Source: an uncultured Lachnospiraceae bacterium (GTDB taxonomy: Bacteria > Bacillota > Clostridia > Lachnospirales > Lachnospiraceae). Taken from it: 64,000 nt of DNA. Position 1 is the first letter of the stretch; the number at the start of each line of letters is the position of its first letter. Shown here piece after piece: positions 26,190 through 34,598 of this stretch. Under the pieces are notes generated by a model. That model saw only the letters and a program-made list of their open reading frames with translations. It was not told the origin of the DNA and ran no database searches. The DNA lies in contig CATLAK010000015.1 in the NCBI GenBank assembly GCA_949878435.1, forward strand, positions 20,549-84,548, written 5' to 3'. The translations under genes and the position numbers were made by a program.

Positions 26190-27278
26190 TCAGCGCTTTT
26201 CAGATTCTAAATACTTCATATAATTATATACCATCATAGCAATCTTAAACGTGAGCGCATCGTCAAAGGTTCGCACGTCAAGACCTGTACTTTTCTGAAG
26301 TTTTTCCACCCTGTATACCAAGGTATTCCGATGTACGAACAGCTGCCTTGATGTCTCTGACACATTCAGATTATTTTCAAAAAATTTATTGATGGTGGAA
26401 ATAATTTCTTCATCAAAAGTCCCGGGGTCATTTTCCCCAAATATCTCATCAATAAAAATTTTGCAAAGGTTCGCCGGAAGCTGATAAATCAGCCGCCCTA
26501 TGCCAAGACTTCCATAAGAATTTACCTTCTTTTCCACATAAAAGATTTTTCCCACTTCAAGCGCCATCATGGCTTCCTTGTAAGACTTGGACACATCCTT
26601 AAGTTCCTGCACTACAGTTCCATACGCCACCCTGACATTCATCATCGCTTCCGTACTCATCATATCCACGATTGTCTGGGCAATCTGTTCTAAATACCCG
26701 CTTCCGTCTCTTGGTCCCAAGGCTTTGATCAAAACTACATTATTTTCATCCACCGCAGTGACAAAATCTCCCGACTGCATAGAAAATAACCCGCGCAGCA
26801 ATTCCGCCGCCGCATTATCCTTTTCCATCTTAGTCTCAATAATATACACCACCCTGGGAACCGCCGCCTCAATATGGAGCTTTTTGGCACGATTATACAC
26901 ATCCACCAAGAGAAGATTGTCCATCAAAAGATTCTGGAAAAAGTTATTGCGGTCAAGACGCTCTTTATACGCCATAATGAGCTGCTGAATCTGGCTCACT
27001 GCTATTCGCCCGATAATATGCGCCTGATCACTGTTTCCTCTCGAAGCCAGAATATAGGTAAGCTCCCCCTCATCCATGATCTTAAGCAGATGATCCCTCC
27101 CAATCGTCTGACTGCCGGCAGGCGAATCAACAAATCCTCTGATCAGCTCTCCCGATATCACATCCCCCTCAAAAGTCGATGCAACTTCCGTCCCATCCAG
27201 ATCATATACCGCCAAATTGACCTTCGTGAGAGAGCTCAGCTCCTCAATGCAGTTTTCTATTACCTGTGCTGTAATCAT
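26190..27278 (-). CDS. CdaR/PucR-type transcriptional regulator
   Basis: 362 residues. N-terminal sugar-diacid-recognition-like domain (VIENCIEELSSLTKVNLAVY, later DQAHIIGRIAVSQIQQLIMA), a middle GGDEF-like PucR region, and the C-terminal HTH_30 helix-turn-helix (NNLNVSETSRQLFVHRNTLV, then YRVEKLQKSTGLDVRTFDDA), diagnostic for the family. Such regulators respond to sugar acids such as glycerate or to purine signals. Nothing adjacent identifies the inducer: downstream is the hypothetical gene, upstream are elements B and C. Confidence 0.9.
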   Translation of the reverse strand: MITAQVIENCIEELSSLTKVNLAVYDLDGTEVASTFEGDVISGELIRGFVDSPAGSQTIGRDHLLKIMDEGELTYILASRGNSDQAHIIGRIAVSQIQQLIMAYKERLDRNNFFQNLLMDNLLLVDVYNRAKKLHIEAAVPRVVYIIETKMEKDNAAAELLRGLFSMQSGDFVTAVDENNVVLIKALGPRDGSGYLEQIAQTIVDMMSTEAMMNVRVAYGTVVQELKDVSKSYKEAMMALEVGKIFYVEKKVNSYGSLGIGRLIYQLPANLCKIFIDEIFGENDPGTFDEEIISTINKFFENNLNVSETSRQLFVHRNTLVYRVEKLQKSTGLDVRTFDDALTFKIAMMVYNYMKYLESEKR

Positions 27279-27344
27279 CCTTTCACGCCCCTTCCCAATC
27301 TAAATACAGTATACCAAACCCTGCCATCCCATTGCAACAAGTTA

Positions 27345-27691
27345 ATTGGTTTGTTCTTGCCGAGGGAGGAGAGCCCGACTAGGCGACAGGCAGGTTCCCG
27401 GTGTGGATGCGGCATTGCTTATGTTTGCCAGACTCGTCGCCAAATCGGATTTCACTAACAGAATTGGAATAGATATTTCAATGCGTACGGGTCAGAGCCC
27501 GTGCGGCATCCGTGCCGCATGACTCTTAATCCGGCATCCATGCCGGATTCCCCTGGTATTCACCAATTCTGTAAGTGAAATTACCGATTTCTTGCCAGAG
27601 TCTGGCAAACATAAGCAATGCCGCGTCCACACCGGGAACCTGCCCGTCGCCTGGTCGGGCTCTCCTTTCCTTCCGGTAAGGATCAACCAAT
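27345..27691 (-). mobile_element. Palindromic element, copy B (347 bp)
   Basis: Same core as copies A, C and D but inverted (27427-27606, bounded by GCCAGACTC / GAGTCTGGC). Outer arms of about 80 bases are inverted repeats differing by a few transitions over the inner 65 bases and by small indels in the last 20 (ATTGGTTTG at the left, AACCAAT at the right). Core hairpins: AATCCGGCA-TGGA-TGCCGGATT (27528-27549) and TGCGGCA-CGGA-TGCCGCA (27502-27519), in core orientation on the minus strand. The right arm ends exactly where copy C starts. No gene inside. The arm sequence is unrelated to those of the other copies apart from the innermost bases. Confidence 0.86.
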
Positions 27692-28088
27692 GGCAGAAAG
27701 ATAGGAAGCGGAGCCGATAGGGCGGCTATACGGTATGGGCGGGGCTGGCTTGGCGGGATGGCATCGTTACAGGCTTAGGGGGCAGCACATAGTATCGTTT
27801 CAAGTCTTTGTGAAAAATCAGTAATTTCACTTACAGAATGTTAGATTCCCAGGGGGAAATCGCCATGGACGGCGATTTCAGGAGTCGCGCGGCACGGATG
27901 CCGCTGACTCCGACCCGTACGCATTGAAACACCTAAATACATTCTGTTAGTGAAATCTGATTTTGAAGGGAGACTTGAAACGATACTATGTGCTGCCCCC
28001 TAAGCCTGTAACGATGCCATCCCGCCAAGCCAGCCCCGCCCATACCGTATAGCCGCCCTATCGGCTCCGCTTCTTATCTTTCTGCCAT
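27690..28088 (+). mobile_element. Palindromic element, copy C (399 bp)
   Basis: The longest arms: about 110 bases, starting ATGGCAGAAAGAT and ending with its complement, with only one mismatch (G against T, a G-U pair in RNA). The core at 27801-27977 is bounded by CAAGTCT / AGACTTG. Core hairpins: GAAATCGCCA-TGGA-CGGCGATTTC (27856-27879) and GCGGCA-CGGA-TGCCGC (27889-27904), the latter enclosed by GGAGTC / GACTCC. It shares the tract GACCCGTACGCATTGAAA with copy B, so these two are the closest relatives. It ends 19 bases from the msmK terminator hairpin. Confidence 0.9.
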
Positions 28089-28103
28089 GTAGCGGGTTGC
28101 CAG

Positions 28104-28131
28104 AAAAAAAGGGATGCCGAAGCATCCCTTT
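28104..28131 (-). terminator. Intrinsic terminator of msmK
   Basis: Perfect stem AAAGGGATGC / GCATCCCTTT around a 4-base loop (28108-28131), followed on the minus strand by TTTTTTT. It lies 14 bases after the msmK stop and just before element C. Confidence 0.93.
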
Positions 28132-28144
28132 GTGGATATTGTAA

Positions 28145-29254
28145 TTAGTTTGTGATTGTCTGTTCTGTTTCTTTGTCAAATACGTGAATCTTTTCAACAT
28201 CAAATGCAAATTTAACAGAATCGCCAGGTCTTGCCGTTGTGCGGGAGTCAACTCTTGCTGTGAGCGGGAACTCAGCCAAATCAAAGTATAAGTAAACTTC
28301 TGCACCAAGCAGTTCGTAAACCTTAATAGTGGATTCAAATGAGCATTTAGCTGTCTGAAGGAACATCTCTGAATCATATACATCTTCAGGACGGATACCA
28401 AAGGTAACTGTCTTTCCAGCATAGCCGCCGTCGATCAGCTTTTTGGATTTTGCAGCGGGAAGAGGAATACTGCTTCCAGCAACCTTAAGACTTGCTACGT
28501 CGCCGTTTACTTCTACGACAGCGTCAAGGAAGTTCATCTGAGGAGATCCCATGAATCCGGCTACGAACAAGTTAGCGGGCTTCTCATACAGATTCTGAGG
28601 TGTATCTACCTGCTGAACAACACCGTCCTTCATAACTACGATTCTGTCGCCCAGTGTCATAGCCTCTGTCTGGTCATGTGTTACGTAGATGATGGTGGTT
28701 CCTAATCTCTGATGTAATTTGGCAATCTCGATACGCATCTGCACACGGAGTTTTGCGTCCAAGTTGGAAAGAGGCTCATCCATAAGGAATACCTTAGGAT
28801 TACGAACGATAGCACGACCCATAGCAACACGCTGTCTCTGACCACCGGATAAAGCCTTGGGCTTACGGTCAAGAAGTGCTGTCAAGTCAAGGATCTTAGC
28901 TGCTTCTTTTACCATCTTATCGATTTCATCTTTCGGAACTTTTCTTAACTTAAGACCGAAAGCCATGTTGTCGTATACTGACATATGAGGATACAGAGCG
29001 TAGTTCTGGAATACCATTGCGATATCTCTGTCCTTAGGTTCCACATCGTTGACTACCCTGTCACCGATTCTCAGTTCGCCGGAAGAAATGTCTTCCAGAC
29101 CTGCGACCATACGAAGTGTAGTAGACTTACCACATCCTGAAGGTCCTACAAAGATGATGAACTCCTGATCCTTGATCTCAAGGTTGAAGTCTTTAACAGC
29201 TTCAAATCCATTCGGATATACCTTGCAGATATTTTTTAAAGATAAACTTGCCAT
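28145..29254 (-). CDS. msmK: Multiple-sugar ABC transporter ATPase, MsmK/UgpC type
   Basis: 369 residues. Walker A GPSGCGKST, Q-loop MVFQNYALYPHMSV, signature LSGGQRQRVAMGRAIVRNPK, Walker B VFLMDEPLSNLDAKLR, switch His in YVTHDQTEAM, then a C-terminal TOBE/MalK-type regulatory domain (GIRPEDVYDSEMF). It stands alone between its own promoter region and a strong terminator. In Gram-positive bacteria one such ATPase serves several CUT1 importers, so it probably energises MalEFG at 19-22 kb, which lacks an ATPase. Synonyms used for this family: ugpC, msmX. Confidence 0.93.
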   Translation of the reverse strand: MASLSLKNICKVYPNGFEAVKDFNLEIKDQEFIIFVGPSGCGKSTTLRMVAGLEDISSGELRIGDRVVNDVEPKDRDIAMVFQNYALYPHMSVYDNMAFGLKLRKVPKDEIDKMVKEAAKILDLTALLDRKPKALSGGQRQRVAMGRAIVRNPKVFLMDEPLSNLDAKLRVQMRIEIAKLHQRLGTTIIYVTHDQTEAMTLGDRIVVMKDGVVQQVDTPQNLYEKPANLFVAGFMGSPQMNFLDAVVEVNGDVASLKVAGSSIPLPAAKSKKLIDGGYAGKTVTFGIRPEDVYDSEMFLQTAKCSFESTIKVYELLGAEVYLYFDLAEFPLTARVDSRTTARPGDSVKFAFDVEKIHVFDKETEQTITN

Positions 29255-29276
29255 TTTAACTGCCTCCTTAGAATAT

Positions 29277-29307
29277 TTGATTCGTAATCAAGTCTGAAAT
29301 CAGTATA
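29277..29307 (-). promoter_or_regulatory. Probable msmK promoter and operator-like palindrome
   Basis: Minus-strand TATACT (29302-29307) about 50 bases upstream of msmK with a weak -35. Just downstream lies TTGATT-acg-AATCAA (29277-29291), a 6-bp perfect dyad between the expected start of transcription and the ribosome site; it may bind a repressor. Confidence 0.45.
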
Positions 29308-29378
29308 CATGAGTTTGCCGCTTCTGCCTATGCCACTATTACACAAAGATTTTCCTCTTCCATAGACACTTTGTACAA

Positions 29379-30854
29379 TTATTCCTCCCTGTCCCTGTCG
29401 TCGTAAAACGCAAGCTGGTTCTTTCCTCTTTTCTTTGCCTTATACAGCGCCTGGTCAGCAGCCTTATACAAAGATTCAAAATCACTGCCATGGGCGGGAA
29501 AAACAGCGGCGCCGATGCTCGCCGTGGCGGAATATTTAACGTACTCGCCGACTTGGAAGTCTTCAAAAAAATGTATCAGTTTCTTGGACTCCCGTATGGT
29601 ATTGGCATCCTCCTTCAGATCTTTTAGGAAAATCGTAAATTCATCGCCTCCGGTACGCCCTATGATATCCGTGACTCTGAAATTGACGCCGATCCGCTTG
29701 CCCAGCGTGCGGAGCACTTCATCTCCAAAAGCGTGCCCCAAAGTATCATTGATCTTTTTAAAATTATCAATATCCAGAACAAACATCATCGCAAGGGAAT
29801 TAGGGTAATCCCTTATGTATTCTTTAATTTTCCGCTCTGTTGCCAGCTTATTATTGAGACCTGTAAGAAGATCCGTATCTGCTTTTTCCTGCAGCGTCTT
29901 ACTCTTTTCGGCATTCCGTTTCTTACCAATAAGATTGCCGATTACATAAATCAGGAAGAATACAACCACAACTCCAAGGAGCTGGATCATCATAAGCAAT
30001 ACATTCCCCCACATTCTATTTTGATTAGAGTCCACATATTCCTGATCGACTCCCACCACCAGATTCCAGTCATTGATACCAATGGGGGTAAAGACGAGCG
30101 TTTTCTCTTCGCCGTTTGCGGAGAGCTTCACACTGTCTGTGCTGCCGTTTTGCATTGCAACCTTTGCCTGCATGCCAGCATTTTGAAATTTCCGGTCAAT
30201 TCCCTTCCATATATTTCCGTCCTTTAAAAAGCTGCTGCCTGATTCCCCTTGAGAAAGGATATTCCCGTCTTTATCCACCAGAACGGCAAACGTCGTATTC
30301 CCATACCGCTCGTCTACCCTGATCAGGCTTTTTATCCGTTTTACAGAATAAAATAAAAGCAAATTACCCTTATCCTCCGGCACCGGAACAATCATCTGTA
30401 TTGCAGGTATGCCCAGCACATCATCGTCTGGCAGATATTTATACACAACATTTGGGAACGTTTCCAAGTCTTCATCGTATATTCTTCCCTCGAAATTTGC
30501 ATATTCGCCGTCCTGCTCTATAAATGCTTCCTTTCCATTGACATAAACCACCTCATAGACCTGAGTCTTGTCTACAAGCGCTTCTAAAAGCAGCATAGTG
30601 GTATCAGTTCTTCTCGGCGGCTGCTGTCCAATCACCTGCGCCGCAGTCTCACCTGCATCACGAATCCCCTGAAGTTCATTCATCACTTCCAAGGCATACT
30701 TCTGGGCAGTCTCCTCCAACTCCTTTTCAACGATATCGACTGCATCTTTACGAATATCAACAGAAAACTTTAACAGCATAATTGCAATTACAATTATTGC
30801 GCATACTAGCGGTATCAGCCATTGTAAAATTATTCTGCCTCGTTCCTCTTTCAT
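29379..30854 (-). CDS. Diguanylate cyclase with extracellular Cache-type sensor
   Basis: 491 residues: membrane segment (about 10-28), extracellular sensor region (about 30-280) of dCache type, second membrane segment (about 285-310), short coiled linker, and a C-terminal GGDEF domain (about 330-488). The active-site GGDEF is intact in IIGRTGGDEFTIFL, and the inhibitory I-site RxxD (RVTD) lies the usual five residues before it, so it should both make and be feedback-inhibited by cyclic di-GMP. It overlaps the YesL-type gene by 4 bases and is last in the HD-GYP/YesL/GGDEF operon. Start at 30854. Confidence 0.93.
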   Translation of the reverse strand: MKEERGRIILQWLIPLVCAIIVIAIMLLKFSVDIRKDAVDIVEKELEETAQKYALEVMNELQGIRDAGETAAQVIGQQPPRRTDTTMLLLEALVDKTQVYEVVYVNGKEAFIEQDGEYANFEGRIYDEDLETFPNVVYKYLPDDDVLGIPAIQMIVPVPEDKGNLLLFYSVKRIKSLIRVDERYGNTTFAVLVDKDGNILSQGESGSSFLKDGNIWKGIDRKFQNAGMQAKVAMQNGSTDSVKLSANGEEKTLVFTPIGINDWNLVVGVDQEYVDSNQNRMWGNVLLMMIQLLGVVVVFFLIYVIGNLIGKKRNAEKSKTLQEKADTDLLTGLNNKLATERKIKEYIRDYPNSLAMMFVLDIDNFKKINDTLGHAFGDEVLRTLGKRIGVNFRVTDIIGRTGGDEFTIFLKDLKEDANTIRESKKLIHFFEDFQVGEYVKYSATASIGAAVFPAHGSDFESLYKAADQALYKAKKRGKNQLAFYDDRDREE

Positions 30855-31534
30855 TTTACGCTCTCCGTACTATCCGTTTCCTCTATGGGCTCCGATGACC
30901 ACTCACCGTCGCCTGTATCTTCTTCCGGCTCAAACCGTTTAAAAGTCTTATTATAAAGAAGGGCACCTACAAAAGCCGGTCCTGATATTCCCAGCAAAAA
31001 CACAATCGGAAAAGCCCGGAAAAAGAAAATCAGTGTAACAGCCGGCACTGCCCAGCATAGGATCATCAGAATCGTCTTAGGAAGACTGAGTATTCCCATA
31101 AACAGAGAATTTTTGAAGGTTTGCTTAATGGAATTGTCGAACTTCGCCAACACAGGAAATACATGTATGGTGGCAAATACCATAATAAATGCCACTATCG
31201 CCAAGGCAATCCGAAACCACGAAGGGAATGCCACAGTGGAATAACTCATTATAAAAGCGTCTCCTGCAAGTATGCCTGCGATCAAAAGAAGAATCAGCCA
31301 GATTAGCGTAGCCTGTTTAAAATTTTGTTTGAAGGATTTGAAAAAAGCTCTGGTTATATATCCTTCCTCATTTCTGACCATCTTTAGTACTACATAATTC
31401 AAAGCCGTCATAGATGCGCCAATTGTAATGATAGGAATACAGCAAATCATTGTCAATATGTTCAGATAAACCAAGTCAGCAAATTTATTTAAAAAACTGA
31501 ACAAGGGACTCTCCAAGTCAAATAATTTTCCCAT
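30851..31534 (-). CDS. YesL-like membrane protein (DUF624)
   Basis: 227 residues from ATG 31534 (GAGG ten bases upstream; an in-frame GTG two codons earlier is too close to it). About five membrane segments, with the DUF624 opening FDLESPLFSFLNKFADLVYL, NILTMICCIPIITIGASMTA, ALNYVVLKMVRNEEGYITR. YesL-type proteins usually accompany carbohydrate transport and two-component genes and have no defined activity. Here it lies between two c-di-GMP enzymes, overlapping the GGDEF gene by 4 bases. The acidic C-terminal tail is cytoplasmic. Confidence 0.88.
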   Translation of the reverse strand: MGKLFDLESPLFSFLNKFADLVYLNILTMICCIPIITIGASMTALNYVVLKMVRNEEGYITRAFFKSFKQNFKQATLIWLILLLIAGILAGDAFIMSYSTVAFPSWFRIALAIVAFIMVFATIHVFPVLAKFDNSIKQTFKNSLFMGILSLPKTILMILCWAVPAVTLIFFFRAFPIVFLLGISGPAFVGALLYNKTFKRFEPEEDTGDGEWSSEPIEETDSTESVK

Positions 31535-31565
31535 AATCACTCATCCTCTTCTGCTGCTTACGGCA

Positions 31566-32819
31566 TTAGCGCTCTCTTAGCTTCTCTGAAACCTGACTGT
31601 ACTGCTGATTCAGCTTTTTATATGTACTCATAGTTTCCTCTGCCCTTACTCTTACATATTCCATAATTTCATTATAACAGTCAAAGAATATTTTGGAAAT
31701 TGCTTTATTATATTTTCCAGCCGCCGTCTCTTTTCTGATCAGTTCCAGTATTTCTTCATCCTTAAATGCAGGTCTGTATGCCTTGCTTCCCATAAGTGCA
31801 TTGACCGCATCAGCAAATTGCACAATCTGCTGGCTCCTGTTCATCTGGACTTCCTTAAGCCCTCTGGGATAGCCGCTTCCGTCACACCGTTCATGATGTG
31901 CCGCAACAATCTCCACGACCTCATCCGCCATACGGTTCTTTAAAACTCTTTCTGCCAGATGGACATGCATCTTAACCTTTTCATATTCCTCTGACGTAAG
32001 ACTCCTGGGGGCACCTGTAATCAGATTGGGGACGGCAAGCATGCCAATGTCATGAAGCAGCGCTCCATAATAAAGCTGCTCCTTTTCCAGAACACTTAAG
32101 CCCGCCTTCTCTCCGATTACCTCCGAGATGCACATGCAGACCACAGAACCCACCACCGCTGCCTCTCTTCTGAATCCCTGGCAATATGTAAGCATTTCCA
32201 TGAATTTCTTTTTATCTTCATTGGTGAAGATCATATATCCAATGATATCGTCCAGTTCTTCCTTGTATGCGCCGCTTTTCACCTTTCGCAGTACATCATA
32301 CTTTTGTACGGTTTCTTCAAACAACTCCAGCGCTTCGGCACTGATTACCGTTCCCGCCTGCTTCTGAAACATTTTAACATCAAATTTATCTCCCAGCGCC
32401 AGTGAAAAGATATCCACCTTTTCAGCAAGACTTAGCGCCGCGGCGATATCCTTATACTCATAGTTCATGGCTTCCAGCTGGGAGTAGTCTGTATGATGAT
32501 GGAGAATAATCGTAGCAAGTTCGCTCAACGGCGAAAGATGCTTAAAAACCAGATATCCATATGCGACATGCGCCATCGTCTCTTTACATTCATAACGAAT
32601 CATTTCTTTTGGATTTTCTGTCTTGTACGCACCGATGTCATGAAGGGACGCCAGAAATACAAAGTCGGCTAATTCAAATTTCTCATAACCTCCTTTGCAC
32701 TCCAACATCTTATATAAATAATACGCCACCCTAGATCCGTGATCCATTACCCTGCGGTCAATCAGCTTGAGAGTATCCCGCATCAACAGAAAAATACCCT
32801 TACTGTGAATATATTCCAT
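31566..32819 (-). CDS. HD-GYP-type c-di-GMP phosphodiesterase with tandem HD regions
   Basis: 417 residues from ATG 32819 (AGGTGAGG just upstream; an ATG five codons earlier lacks a ribosome site). The N-terminal half has a degenerate HD region (FVFLASLHDIGAYKTENPKE, ILHHHTDYSQ). The C-terminal half is a full HD-GYP domain: YYGALLHDIGMLAVPNLITG, KMHVHLAERVLK, AAHHERCDGSGYPRGL and FADAVNAL. HD-GYP enzymes hydrolyse cyclic di-GMP. It is the first gene of an operon ending with a diguanylate cyclase, so synthesis and breakdown are made together. No signal peptide or sensor domain. Confidence 0.9.
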   Translation of the reverse strand: MEYIHSKGIFLLMRDTLKLIDRRVMDHGSRVAYYLYKMLECKGGYEKFELADFVFLASLHDIGAYKTENPKEMIRYECKETMAHVAYGYLVFKHLSPLSELATIILHHHTDYSQLEAMNYEYKDIAAALSLAEKVDIFSLALGDKFDVKMFQKQAGTVISAEALELFEETVQKYDVLRKVKSGAYKEELDDIIGYMIFTNEDKKKFMEMLTYCQGFRREAAVVGSVVCMCISEVIGEKAGLSVLEKEQLYYGALLHDIGMLAVPNLITGAPRSLTSEEYEKVKMHVHLAERVLKNRMADEVVEIVAAHHERCDGSGYPRGLKEVQMNRSQQIVQFADAVNALMGSKAYRPAFKDEEILELIRKETAAGKYNKAISKIFFDCYNEIMEYVRVRAEETMSTYKKLNQQYSQVSEKLRER

Positions 32820-32870
32820 ACGCCTCACCTGCATTCATGATATGATTTTTGTTTCTGTGACATATAAAAT

Positions 32871-33368
32871 TTACTGTTCTGCCTTTGTTTCCGAAAAGAT
32901 ATATTCCATCGGCGTATATCTAATCCCATCCTGCTGTCTTTCCGGACCAAGATCCTTAAAACCAATCCGATGATAAAAAGCCACCCCGTAAGGCGACGCA
33001 TTAACTGTAATACGCGGTTTGCTTAGTTCCTTTTTCACGTAATCCGCCATATTCTTCATTAACGCTCTTCCAATTCCATGTCTGTGATAATTTTTATCCA
33101 CAAACAAAAGGGATATGTGCATTTCATTGCGCAGGGTAATCATCCCCACAATCCTGCCTTGATCGTATGCAGCCATCATCTGGTACCTGCCCATTACAAA
33201 CAGACGCTTGAGCCCCGAATCTGTAATAAAATCCTCAAAGCTTCTGACTCCTTCCATTGTATAGTCATCCGCTTCAAAGTCTAAAAAGGTCTTCCACGCA
33301 AGCCCCATGGCTTCTTCCCAGTCGTCCTGGTCCGCAAAGCGCACTTCATAAGGTATTTCCTGCTCCAT
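32871..33368 (-). CDS. GNAT family N-acetyltransferase
   Basis: 165 residues from ATG 33368 (AAAGGG upstream); the frame extends 63 bases further without a ribosome site. The acetyl-CoA binding motif is in LLFVDKNYHRHGIGRALMKN, followed by the usual C-terminal pattern ITVNASPYGVAFYHRIGFKD. The substrate is unknown. It precedes the c-di-GMP operon by about 50 bases and may be co-transcribed with it, though no functional link is evident. Confidence 0.88.
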   Translation of the reverse strand: MEQEIPYEVRFADQDDWEEAMGLAWKTFLDFEADDYTMEGVRSFEDFITDSGLKRLFVMGRYQMMAAYDQGRIVGMITLRNEMHISLLFVDKNYHRHGIGRALMKNMADYVKKELSKPRITVNASPYGVAFYHRIGFKDLGPERQQDGIRYTPMEYIFSETKAEQ

Positions 33369-33501
33369 TGCTTTATCCCTTTCTGCACCATTATTATCAC
33401 TATAACAGATAATACATGATTTTACAATCAAAGGAATTTTCAGAATTTATCTGTCCTGCCTTCAACTGTATTATAACGCAAATCCAGATTATTTTCCAGT
33501 A

Positions 33502-34494
33502 CTATGGTACCATTTCTTTTCCAACCTGATTGACCAGCGGAAGTCCGTTTTCCAGCGCGTATGCATTCTCCAAAGTGGTGAGTGCAATGGCATGCATCGC
33601 CTCCTTGGTAAAAAATCCCATATGGGATGTTACAAGCACATTAGGGAAAGTCATAAGACGCGCCAGATTATCATCCGTTATAATTTCATTGGAACGATCT
33701 TCATAGAAGACACCTTCCTCTTCCTCGTAAACGTCCAGCCCTACTCCGCCGAATTTGCCTTCCAGCATGGCATCGATCAGTGCCTGCGTATCGATCAGGC
33801 TTCCTCTCGACGTATTCACCAGGTAAACGCCATCCTTCATCATGGCAATGCTTTCTTTATTGATCATATGCCTGGTATCAGAAGTCAGCGGACAGTGCAG
33901 GGAAATAATATCAGAACTCTTGAACAATTCTTCCAAAGATACATACTCTGCATCGAGTCCCTCCACAGGATATGGATCGTAGCAGATAACATGTGCCTGA
34001 AAGCCTCCAAAAATCCTGATCATCGCCTGACCGATCTTACCTGTGCCAATCACGCCCACCGTCTTTTCATTAATGTCCATTCCCATTAGCCCGTTTAGGC
34101 TCATATTAAATTCTCTGGTTCTATTATAAGCCTTATGGGTCAATCTGTTCACCGTAAGCAGCAGCGCCATGGCAAATTCTGCCACCGCTTCAGGCGAGTA
34201 GCTTGGAACTCTTAAGATAATAATCTTGTCCTCAGCTGCCTTCACGTCCACATTATTGAACCCTGCGCTCCGAAGCAGTATTGCCTTTACGTTCATTTCA
34301 TAAAGGGCATCTATCATTTCTGCATTCACATAATCGTTGACGAAGATACAGATTGCATCATATCCCTTCGCCATAAAAATCGTTTCCTTATTGCATGCCG
34401 CTTCAATAAAATGAATATCAAACCCATATTCCTTTCCCATGGGCTCAAACCAGATCTTATCGTATGGTTTCGTACCGTAAAATGCTATTTTCAT
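33502..34494 (-). CDS. D-lactate dehydrogenase / D-2-hydroxyacid dehydrogenase
   Basis: 330 residues, the usual length for NAD-dependent D-LDH. Nucleotide-binding motif VGVIGTGKIGQAMIRIFGGF, substrate Arg within LLRSAGFNNVD, Glu in GVGLDVYEEEEGVFYEDRSN and catalytic His in VLVTSHMGFFTKEA. The segment VEGLDAEYVSLEELFKSSDI and FYED element match the D-LDH branch rather than phosphoglycerate dehydrogenases. It reduces pyruvate to D-lactate in fermentation and regenerates NAD+. It stands alone, with short gaps on both sides that hold no obvious other feature. Confidence 0.9.
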   Translation of the reverse strand: MKIAFYGTKPYDKIWFEPMGKEYGFDIHFIEAACNKETIFMAKGYDAICIFVNDYVNAEMIDALYEMNVKAILLRSAGFNNVDVKAAEDKIIILRVPSYSPEAVAEFAMALLLTVNRLTHKAYNRTREFNMSLNGLMGMDINEKTVGVIGTGKIGQAMIRIFGGFQAHVICYDPYPVEGLDAEYVSLEELFKSSDIISLHCPLTSDTRHMINKESIAMMKDGVYLVNTSRGSLIDTQALIDAMLEGKFGGVGLDVYEEEEGVFYEDRSNEIITDDNLARLMTFPNVLVTSHMGFFTKEAMHAIALTTLENAYALENGLPLVNQVGKEMVP

Positions 34495-34598
34495 AGATCA
34501 TCCTCCATAATTTATGCAGATTCCTTTTACATTCTGCCATTCTTTGCAGACTACATTTATTATTTACAGGGACAATGTGATTTTATTCTTTCAATTGT

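Noticed and set aside
27492..27686. Small reading frames inside the palindromic elements
   Set aside because: They are not shared between copies and simply follow the GC-rich arms; the elements look non-coding.
28000..28422. 140-residue frame crossing element C and the end of msmK
   Set aside because: Overlaps the well-supported msmK gene and terminator in another frame; no homology seen.
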